Assembly: GCA_045545435.1 (NCBI GenBank)
Contig: JAZQAV010000069.1
Span: forward strand, 1-20,638
Length of the DNA stretch: 20,638 nucleotides
From: UMGS1502 sp045545435
GTDB lineage: Bacteria > Actinomycetota > Coriobacteriia > Coriobacteriales > Eggerthellaceae
Direction of reading: 5' to 3'
In this document: positions 13,919 to 20,638 of the stretch, in pieces
How positions within the stretch are numbered: the stretch's first letter is position 1
Layout: every line of letters begins with the position of its first letter
Program-made: the position numbers and the translations under genes
Notes under the pieces: model-generated
What the model was told of the DNA's origin: nothing
The model's input: only the letters and a program-made list of their open reading frames with translations
Database searches by the model: none

Positions 13919-16900
13919 GGCCGCTTACGCTTACCATGAGCGCCTTCGGGCCGTATGCGGATGTTGTCACCGTTGATTTCGAACAGCTGGGACCAAGTGG
14001 GTTGTACCTGATAAGCGGCGACACCGGTGCGGGAAAAACAACCATCTTCGATGCCATTTCCTACGCGTTGTTTGACGTTCCGTCGGGCAACGATCGCCCT
14101 CAAAGCGGCCTGCGCAGCGATTTCGCCGGCCCAAGCACGCCCACCTATGTTGATTTCAGCTTTTCGCTGCGCGACAAAACCTACACCATCGTGCGCAACC
14201 CGCGCTACGAACGCACCGCAAAACGCGGACCGGGAACCGCCATACAAAACCCATCCGCAACCCTTACGTGCGAAAACGAACCACTTGCCCAGGGAACCGC
14301 CCAGGTAAACCAAGCAGTTAAAGAGCTTTTGGGCGTTGACAGCAACCAGTTCAGGCAAATAGCCATGATCGCCCAAGGAGAATTTCGAAAGCTGCTCACC
14401 GCACCCACAAAGGATCGCGCCGAGATTCTGCGCAACATGTGCCAAACCGCTCCCTACGAGCGATTCCAACGCGACTTGCAATCTCAGGCATCGTCCCTTC
14501 GCGCGCGCTACGACGAAATGCAAAAGAACGTCAATGCGCTTGCCGCGCAAGCGGTCGTTGACCCCGCGCAGCCTAATGATGCCCTGAAAGCGGCAAAAGC
14601 CCTCGCCAATATCGATGCCACCCAGCTTGACGAGGCCCTCGATGAGGCATTGCGCGAAGACAAAGAGAAGTTTTCGTCTTACGAACAACAACTTACCGCC
14701 ATCCAAAAGGAAGCGAGCGAACTAGAGAGCTTGCTTTCGCGCATCGCCCAGCGCGAAGAGGCGCGCACGCAGATCGCAGAGGCAAAAACCTCATTGGACA
14801 CGGCAGAAGCTGAAGAAGCAAGCGCACGCGATGCGCTTGAGCGCGCAAAAGCGGAGAAGCCGCAGCGAGATTCGTTTGCCGCACGCATGAACGCGCTGAG
14901 CGATTCGCTGCCCATCTATCACGAGCTCGCTTCGCATCAAAACCAAGCAACCTCGCTTACTCACGCGCTGGAAGAGGCGAAGAAGTCACTTGAACACCAC
15001 CTTGGCCAAGCCAATGACGTGAAGTCGACAACAGCTACCGTGGCGGCGCACATTCAAGAGCTCAACGATGCGCCCGTTCAACGCGAACGCGCTCTTCAAC
15101 ACACAGCTGCCCTGGATACCGAGTTCGAGACGCTGCGTACGCAAACAGCTTCCTTTGCCGCTTACGATGAGGCGCTCAAACGCGTCGAAGAGCAGACGCA
15201 AGCCCGCACGAACGCCGAACGCGAAGCGCAACGCGTATCATCCCTTGTGGAGGCCGGTAAAGCGGCCCTTGAGAAAACCCGTCAACTCATCGACGCGTTC
15301 GCCAAAACGCCCGAGGAATTGGCCACTGCGAAAGCTGAGCTCGACAACCTGCAAACCCAGCGTGCCACCCTTCAAGAGCTTACCGAGCAGCTTCGCGAAA
15401 AAGAGAAGCAAACAGAAGACGCTCGCGCCGAACTGGCGCGTATGCAAAACACCTACCTGCGCCATAAACAAACGTTTGAAAGCGCCTCTTTGCGCGCCCA
15501 GCACGCACACAGCGCTTTTTTGGACAATCAGGCGGGAATACTGGCCCAAACGCTTGAAACGGGAAAACCATGCCCGGTTTGCGGTTCGCACGAACATCCT
15601 CAGCCCGCGAACAGCATCGCCGACGCTCCTTCCCGCGAAACGCTTGAGCGACTCGATGCCGCCTCCGAAGAAGCGCGCAACCTGTACACGCAAACAGCCC
15701 AGCAGTGCGCAAAGCTGAAATCGACCCTCGATGAGCGCGCGCAGAGCCTTTCGGAGTTCGAACGTGCGCACGGCGACCAAGCTGCGCTCAAGAGCAAAGC
15801 GGAGCACCTTGAAACGCGCATCACAGAAGCGCGCAACCACGTCGCAACCCTGAACGAGGCGTCCGCTCGCCTCGATTCGTTGCGCACGCAACAAAAGGCC
15901 GAAAGCGAATTGCTGGCACAACGGGAGCAACAGGCCGCCAGCGCCCAAGTGGCACTCAACGAAGCGCGCACGCTTGCAGCTGCCGCCGAAAGCGAAATGA
16001 ACACCAGACGCGACGCCCTTCCCTTTAAGGGCGACAAATCGCAGTTGGAAGCCGCGCGCGAAGCGCTCAGCGAAAAGCGTACATCGTGCAAACAGGAGCT
16101 CGAACGCGCCCAAAAAGCATGCGACGAGCGCGAGTCGCTTCTTGAACAGCAGCGCGAGCTCTCTGTGCATCAAACGGAGCTGGAAAGCTCAATCGAGAAC
16201 GATAAACGTACGGTTCAGGAGCTTCAGGAAAACCTTGCTGCAACCACGGCAGCCGTTGCCGCCATCACCGGTCAGGTACAATTCCCCACGCTCGAAGAAG
16301 CGCAGGCAGCCTTCGACAACATCGCTCACCACGTGGCAACTATCGACGCCAAACTGGAAAGCGCACAGCATGCCCACATGCAAGTGCAACAGCGCATAAC
16401 GGCGCTGCGCGAGCGAATTGAGACGCTCGAGCAAACGGTGGCACCCCTGGAACACCTTGATGAACAGGCGTGCACAAATCGCCAGGCCAACCTTTCCGCC
16501 AAACGCTTAGAGGCCGAAAAACACCTTGGCGCTATCAGGGCGCGGATTATGGCAAACACCAACCTCGTCGCGCGCTTGGACGACTACCGAGGCGAATCGG
16601 ACAAAGCCATCAAAGAGTATGGCGAGCGCTCGGTTCTTGCGGACGTTGCCGCGGGCACCCTTAAAGGCTCGCAACGCATATCGTTTGAAACGTACATTCA
16701 AGGAATTTACTTTGACGCCATTGTTCAATGCGCCAACGAGCGCCTTTTCAGCATGAGCTCGAATCGCTTTGAACTGACGCGGCGCACCGTAAGTTCGCTC
16801 ACGGGGAAAACGGGTCTCGACCTTAACGTGCTCGACCATTACACCGGACGCGAGCGCGATGTGGCAACGCTTTCGGGCGGCGAATCATTCCAAGCCTCAC

Positions 16901-17160
16901 TGTGCTTGGCGCTGGGGCTTTCGGACGTGGTTCAACGCATGGCCGGCGGCATACAATTCGACTCGCTGTTCATCGATGAAGGCTTCGGAACGCTTGACGA
17001 AGAATCGCTGCAAGTCGCGGTGCGCATGCTCGCAACGCTTTCGAACGAAAACAGGCTCATCGGTATCATCAGCCATGTAGACGAGCTCAAAACGGTTATA
17101 GAGCGCCAGATCGTGGTGACCAAAGGACCGCACGGATCATCGTTGCATCTCGTAAGCTAA
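13915..17160 (+). CDS. sbcC: Exonuclease subunit SbcC (Rad50-type SMC-like ATPase)
   Basis: ATPase partner of SbcD; its ATP cycle opens and closes the nuclease active site and tethers DNA ends. The 1081-residue protein has Walker A GDTGAGKTT (residues 35-43), the Q-loop region QIAMIAQGEFRKLL, and long Glu/Ala/Gln/Arg-rich coiled coils (about 180-500 and 600-860). A zinc hook CPVC (Cys553, Cys556) sits mid-protein for dimerisation. The ABC signature is TLSGGESFQ (985-992), and Walker B with the catalytic glutamate is SLFIDEGFGTLD (about 1017-1028). These are the standard SbcC/Rad50 parts in the right order and size. ATG at 13915-13917 overlaps the sbcD stop, so translation is coupled. The gene ends six bases before a strong terminator. 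Confidence 0.97.
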   Translation: MRPLTLTMSAFGPYADVVTVDFEQLGPSGLYLISGDTGAGKTTIFDAISYALFDVPSGNDRPQSGLRSDFAGPSTPTYVDFSFSLRDKTYTIVRNPRYERTAKRGPGTAIQNPSATLTCENEPLAQGTAQVNQAVKELLGVDSNQFRQIAMIAQGEFRKLLTAPTKDRAEILRNMCQTAPYERFQRDLQSQASSLRARYDEMQKNVNALAAQAVVDPAQPNDALKAAKALANIDATQLDEALDEALREDKEKFSSYEQQLTAIQKEASELESLLSRIAQREEARTQIAEAKTSLDTAEAEEASARDALERAKAEKPQRDSFAARMNALSDSLPIYHELASHQNQATSLTHALEEAKKSLEHHLGQANDVKSTTATVAAHIQELNDAPVQRERALQHTAALDTEFETLRTQTASFAAYDEALKRVEEQTQARTNAEREAQRVSSLVEAGKAALEKTRQLIDAFAKTPEELATAKAELDNLQTQRATLQELTEQLREKEKQTEDARAELARMQNTYLRHKQTFESASLRAQHAHSAFLDNQAGILAQTLETGKPCPVCGSHEHPQPANSIADAPSRETLERLDAASEEARNLYTQTAQQCAKLKSTLDERAQSLSEFERAHGDQAALKSKAEHLETRITEARNHVATLNEASARLDSLRTQQKAESELLAQREQQAASAQVALNEARTLAAAAESEMNTRRDALPFKGDKSQLEAAREALSEKRTSCKQELERAQKACDERESLLEQQRELSVHQTELESSIENDKRTVQELQENLAATTAAVAAITGQVQFPTLEEAQAAFDNIAHHVATIDAKLESAQHAHMQVQQRITALRERIETLEQTVAPLEHLDEQACTNRQANLSAKRLEAEKHLGAIRARIMANTNLVARLDDYRGESDKAIKEYGERSVLADVAAGTLKGSQRISFETYIQGIYFDAIVQCANERLFSMSSNRFELTRRTVSSLTGKTGLDLNVLDHYTGRERDVATLSGGESFQASLCLALGLSDVVQRMAGGIQFDSLFIDEGFGTLDEESLQVAVRMLATLSNENRLIGIISHVDELKTVIERQIVVTKGPHGSSLHLVS

Positions 17161-17165
17161 CAATC

Positions 17166-17200
17166 ACCGCGCTCGTGGCATTCGCTGCGAGCGCGGTTTT
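17166..17200 (+). terminator. Intrinsic terminator of sbcDC
   Basis: ACCGCGCTCG (17166-17175) pairs with CGAGCGCGGT (17188-17197) over ten pairs around a 12-base loop, and the run of T from 17197 to 17200 follows. It lies between the convergent ends of sbcC and the next minus-strand gene. No T-run is present on the minus strand, so it appears one-directional. Confidence 0.85.
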
Positions 17201-17206
17201 ACGTGC

Positions 17207-18103
17207 CTATTCTGAAATGGTTTTGGCGGAAACCAGATTATTGGGCGAAATGAGAATAGCGCCGATGGTACCGCGCTCGTAGTAATCGACGAAAAACGCG
17301 TCGCTGCGTTTAAATGCAGGATCCGACTGGCTTTGCGCCGCGCCATCGCTCGACGAGCTGGCCGCGCTCGAGGCGGCACCGGTTGATTCCTTGCCGCTCG
17401 AACTGCCGTCGTTTGCTGATGAGCCGCCGTTGGTTGCCGCCGAGGACGCATTCGTGGTTGCCGTGGCGTTTGCCGCAGAAGCGCCCGCCGCATTGCGCCC
17501 ATTGGGGGCAGCTCCGTTCACCGCGGCTTCATCTTGCGGACGCTGCCCCACCGCAAGGACAATATCGATTCCCGCAACCGATTCGGCATACTCGTTGGTT
17601 GATTCCTCAAGCGCTATCACGTAATCAACCTCTTGTGCCGCGAAATAGTTGAGGGCCGCGTCAATTGAAAGGTACGCCGTTGTTGCGTCAACGGTAAAAA
17701 CGCCCACCTTGCACTCACGGCAAATGACCACACTGGGCCGCTGGTATTGCGCGGACCGCTGCGCGTCAAGAACAATTACGGTGGCGCCTTTTTGCTGATA
17801 CGAGGTGCGTGATTGCTCGAGCAACGTGTTTTCCGCAAGCTCGCGCTCGTGCGCCCTCTCGGCTTCACTCAGCCGACGTGATGGCAGGGTTGTGCTTGCA
17901 GAGGGCTCCTCTTTAGGTTCGTCGGTTCCCTTGTAAAGAACCACCACATACCCGTCCATCTGACCGAATCGGTCATCGATGGTGGTAGCGGCAACGTTCC
18001 AGTTATGGCCGGCTTTAATGTACCAACCCATGAACGAGATTCCCGCAACCATCAGCACGAGCAACATAGCAAGGGCTATTATTTCACGAGTTCTTTTCTG
18101 CAT
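17207..18103 (-). CDS. Uncharacterised membrane-anchored protein, possibly a degenerate metallophosphoesterase fold
   Basis: I do not recognise a named family. The 298-residue protein has a basic N-terminus (MQKRTREI) and one membrane helix at 9-29 with no clear cleavage site, so it is probably anchored with the rest outside the membrane. Residues 40-190 alternate strand and helix (DGYVVVLYKG, KGATVIVLDAQ, CKVGVFTVDATTAY, VDYVIALEES, VAGIDIVLAVGQ). A Ser/Ala/Asn/Gly-rich stretch at about 195-262 interrupts the domain before a conserved-looking end (YYERGTIGAILISPNNLVSAK). The strand pattern recalls 5'-nucleotidase or CapA-type phosphoesterases, but the metal-binding DxH and GGHxH motifs are missing. 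I chose ATG 18101-18103, with AGGA four to five bases upstream; an upstream TTG has no ribosome site. It lies 148 bases after uvrA on the same strand. Confidence 0.82.
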   Translation of the reverse strand: MQKRTREIIALAMLLVLMVAGISFMGWYIKAGHNWNVAATTIDDRFGQMDGYVVVLYKGTDEPKEEPSASTTLPSRRLSEAERAHERELAENTLLEQSRTSYQQKGATVIVLDAQRSAQYQRPSVVICRECKVGVFTVDATTAYLSIDAALNYFAAQEVDYVIALEESTNEYAESVAGIDIVLAVGQRPQDEAAVNGAAPNGRNAAGASAANATATTNASSAATNGGSSANDGSSSGKESTGAASSAASSSSDGAAQSQSDPAFKRSDAFFVDYYERGTIGAILISPNNLVSAKTISE

Positions 18104-18251
18104 AGCTTCCTGATAATACTCCAACCGCCCCCATTTTCTAAGACGGCGCGCATTTTCATATGCGATTACCAAAGCCTGGCAAAATCCCGGACAAAGCCCT
18201 TACCTGCAAACGTTTTCACTTATTGACGCGATCGCCCGCAAGAGCCGACGT

Positions 18252-20638
18252 TTATTTTTTCGCCAGAATCTCCTTCAGGAACTGACCGGTATAACTGTTC
18301 TCGCAGGCTGCCACCTCTTCGGGCGTACCGTAGGCGATGATGGTGCCGCCACCGTCTCCCCCTTCGGGGCCCAAATCGATAATGCGGTCGGCCGATTTGA
18401 TGACATCAAGGTTGTGCTCGATAACCAATACAGTGTTGCCCGCATCAACCAATCGCTGCAGCACTTCCAACAACTGACGAACGTCCTCGAAGTGCAAACC
18501 GGTGGTGGGCTCGTCCAAAATATAGAACGTTTTTCCTGTTTGACGCTTCTGAAGCTCGCTGGAGAGCTTGACGCGTTGCGCTTCGCCGCCGGAAAGCGTC
18601 GTTGCCGGCTGACCGAGCCTGATGTATCCCAAGCCCACGTCATGCAGGGTTTGCAGCTTTCGCTTGATACCGGGAATGTTCGCAAAGAAATCGAGTGCCT
18701 CGTCAACCGTCATGTCCAGCACATCGGAAATGCTCTTGCCGCGATACGTCACCTGCAGCGTCTCACGGTTGTAGCGTTTTCCGCCACACACCTCGCAGGG
18801 AACATAGATGTCGGGCAAAAAGTGCATCTCGATTTTAATTTGACCATCGCCTTTGCACGCCTCGCAGCGGCCGCCCTTCACGTTGAACGAGAAACGCCCC
18901 GGCGAATAGCCGCGCGCCTTCGATTCAGTGGTGGACGCGTACAGCGCGCGTATGTCGTCCCAAAGCCCAATATAGGTTGCCGGATTGGAGCGCGGCGTGC
19001 GCCCAATGGGGCTTTGATCGATGTTGATGGCCTTATCGATTGCCTCCAGACCCGAAATCTTGCGATACGTACCAGTGCGCTGGTGAGCATGGTTTACCTT
19101 GTTCGCCAAAATGGGTGCCAGCGTATCGGTGACAAGCGAGCTTTTTCCTGAACCGGAAACACCGGTAACCACCGTCAACGTGCCCAGCTCAATTTTTACC
19201 GACACGTTTTTGAGATTGTTCTCCTTGGCGCCCTCAAGCTTGATGACGCCCTTTTTGGGGTTGCGGCGCTTTTCGGGAATCGCAACTTCGCGCACACCGC
19301 TCAAATACTGACCGGTGATGGAGTTGGGCTCTTTCATGATGTCTTCGGGCGTGCCGCTTGCAACCACGTAACCGCCGTGCTCGCCAGCTCCAGGGCCCAT
19401 ATCCACCACATAGTCGGCCGTTCGGATGGTATCCTCGTCGTGCTCAACTACAATTACCGTGTTGCCCAAATCGCGCAGATGCTGCAAGGTGGTTATCAGA
19501 CGCTTGTTATCGCGCTGATGCAAACCAATGGAAGGCTCGTCCAAGATATAGAGCACGCCCATAAGGCCGGCGCCGATTTGCGTTGCCAAGCGAATGCGCT
19601 GCGCTTCGCCACCCGAAAGCGTTGCCGTTGCACGCTCGAGCATCAGGTAGTCAAGACCAACGTCAACCAAAAACTGCAGACGAGCGATGATCTCTTTTAC
19701 GATGGGGCCCGCAATGCGCGCGTTGGCCCCTTCAAAATGCAGGCTCTTGAAGAAGGCCAGCGAATCTTTGGCACTCATGTTGCACACGTCGTAAATTGAT
19801 TTGCCCTCGATGGTGACCGCCAGAATCTCAGGCTTCAAGCGCTTGCCCTTGCAGGTTGGGCACGGCGTGGTGGCAAAAAACGTTTGGTATTTCTCGCGCT
19901 GAGCGTCGCTTCCGGCATCGTGGAGCTTCTCCTCAACCGCACGTAAGGCACCACTCCATTTGATGTACCAATACGTATCCCGGCCGTCCACCGTATGATA
20001 ATCAACGCGCACCCGCCCGGGTACGCCTTCCAAAAGCCCGCGCTGCACCTTTTTGGGCATATCTTCCCAAGGGGTGTTCTCGTCGCTCCCCAAATGACGG
20101 GCGACCGCGCGCAACACCTGCGGATAATAGTTGCCCGACTTGAACGCGGCAATTGCACCTTCTGCAAGCGTGAGCGTTTTATCTGGAACCATTAAGTCGG
20201 GGTTCACCTCTTCACGCGAGCCAATTCCCGTGCAGTCGGGGCACGCGCCATAAGGCGCGTTAAACGAAAAGTCGCGCGGCTGCAGCTCGTCCATGGAATG
20301 GCCGTGCTCAGGACAGGCAAGCGCCAACGAGAACACGTGCTCACCAGGACGCAAAGCACCCTTGGCACCCGAAGACACCGTGGTGTCCTTGGAATAGGGT
20401 TCGCCATTTTCGTCAAGCAGCTGCACCAGGACGCGCCCTTCGGCCAGCGTGGTAGCCAGCTCAACTGCTTCGGCAATGCGCCCCGTCGCCGACTTTTTAA
20501 GAACAACACGGTCAACCACGACATCTATGAAGTGCTTGATCTGCTTGTTGAGGGTAATCTCTTCACCGGTAAGGCGCACGATCTCGCCATCGATGCGCAC
20601 GCGCGCAAAGCCCTCTTTGGCCAGGTCTTTGAACAGCT
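18252..20638 (-). CDS. uvrA: Excinuclease ABC subunit A (UvrA), 5' end beyond window
   Basis: DNA damage-recognition ATPase of nucleotide excision repair. About 795 of roughly 950 residues are present; the missing N-terminus holds the first Walker A. Visible in order are a zinc-finger-like segment (CPEHGHS then GACPDCTGIG), an insertion domain, the first ABC signature TLSGGEAQRIRLATQIG with Walker B ILDEPSIGLHQRD, and the second Walker A GVSGSGKSSLV. These are followed by the second zinc module GRCEACKGDGQ and PCEVCGGKRY, the second signature LSGGEAQRVKLSSEL, and Walker B YILDEPTTGLH. The C-terminus ends FLKEILAKK. The first pair of zinc ligands is CPEHGH rather than the common CxxC, so a histidine may take part. 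The frame stays open to the right edge with no start codon needed inside the window. Confidence 0.98.
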   Translation of the reverse strand, partial: LFKDLAKEGFARVRIDGEIVRLTGEEITLNKQIKHFIDVVVDRVVLKKSATGRIAEAVELATTLAEGRVLVQLLDENGEPYSKDTTVSSGAKGALRPGEHVFSLALACPEHGHSMDELQPRDFSFNAPYGACPDCTGIGSREEVNPDLMVPDKTLTLAEGAIAAFKSGNYYPQVLRAVARHLGSDENTPWEDMPKKVQRGLLEGVPGRVRVDYHTVDGRDTYWYIKWSGALRAVEEKLHDAGSDAQREKYQTFFATTPCPTCKGKRLKPEILAVTIEGKSIYDVCNMSAKDSLAFFKSLHFEGANARIAGPIVKEIIARLQFLVDVGLDYLMLERATATLSGGEAQRIRLATQIGAGLMGVLYILDEPSIGLHQRDNKRLITTLQHLRDLGNTVIVVEHDEDTIRTADYVVDMGPGAGEHGGYVVASGTPEDIMKEPNSITGQYLSGVREVAIPEKRRNPKKGVIKLEGAKENNLKNVSVKIELGTLTVVTGVSGSGKSSLVTDTLAPILANKVNHAHQRTGTYRKISGLEAIDKAINIDQSPIGRTPRSNPATYIGLWDDIRALYASTTESKARGYSPGRFSFNVKGGRCEACKGDGQIKIEMHFLPDIYVPCEVCGGKRYNRETLQVTYRGKSISDVLDMTVDEALDFFANIPGIKRKLQTLHDVGLGYIRLGQPATTLSGGEAQRVKLSSELQKRQTGKTFYILDEPTTGLHFEDVRQLLEVLQRLVDAGNTVLVIEHNLDVIKSADRIIDLGPEGGDGGGTIIAYGTPEEVAACENSYTGQFLKEILAKK

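Noticed and set aside
13696..16173. Minus-strand open frames of 300 residues or more opposite sbcDC
   Set aside because: They mirror the repetitive Glu/Ala/Arg coiled-coil codons of sbcC; the long Phe/Leu/Arg composition is the antisense of those codons.
18173..18251. GCGATCGC octamer in the uvrA downstream spacer as a repeat element
   Set aside because: Only one copy was noticed in the window and it is a simple palindrome; no terminator structure or family of repeats could be supported.
1..20638. CRISPR array, phage genes, transposase, restriction or toxin-antitoxin system
   Set aside because: No regularly spaced repeats, no matching protein motifs and no room between the housekeeping genes for such a system.

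Overview
The window looks like a chromosomal stretch of a Gram-positive actinobacterium, most likely a member of the Coriobacteriia (Eggerthella/Slackia/Cryptobacterium relatives). The grounds are protein style and gene order: rapZ with an actinobacterial-type GMSGAGR Walker A, the uvrC-rapZ-yvcK-whiA order running into gap-pgk-tpiA-gpmI-secG, tRNA genes with encoded CCA, and mid-to-high GC with good Shine-Dalgarno sites. The genus is inference only. Almost everything here is core housekeeping. I see no prophage, insertion sequence, CRISPR array or recognisable defence system.

Layout. Positions 1-785 hold a truncated radical-SAM gene fragment (+) and two minus-strand tRNA genes, tRNA-Val(GAC) and tRNA-Leu(GAG), each with its own promoter and rho-independent terminator. 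Positions 102-256 (apart from a weak inverted repeat) and 433-593 show no supportable gene. From 12619 down to 786 all genes are on the minus strand: an uncharacterised membrane protein, uvrC, rapZ, yvcK and whiA are tightly packed or overlapping, followed by gap, pgk, tpiA, gpmI and secG. This second block is lower glycolysis plus a Sec translocon subunit. Inverted repeats sit at four of its boundaries, and tpiA carries an apparent one-base frameshift. A compact divergent promoter region (12620-12727) separates this block from sbcD-sbcC on the plus strand, which ends at a strong terminator. Right of that, on the minus strand, lie a second uncharacterised membrane-anchored protein and uvrA, which runs off the right edge.

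How the genes fit together. UvrC and UvrA belong to nucleotide excision repair. SbcCD is the Mre11/Rad50-type nuclease that opens hairpin and blocked DNA ends. Three repair loci therefore fall within about 12 kb, with two membrane proteins of unknown function between them. RapZ, YvcK and WhiA form the conserved cluster tied to envelope precursor metabolism and growth or division control in Gram-positives. GapA, Pgk, TpiA and GpmI convert triose phosphates to 2-phosphoglycerate.

No clearly new multi-gene system is visible. The best leads are the membrane protein translationally coupled to uvrC, the membrane-anchored protein next to uvrA that may be a degenerate metallophosphoesterase, the frameshifted tpiA, and the hairpins that punctuate the glycolytic operon.
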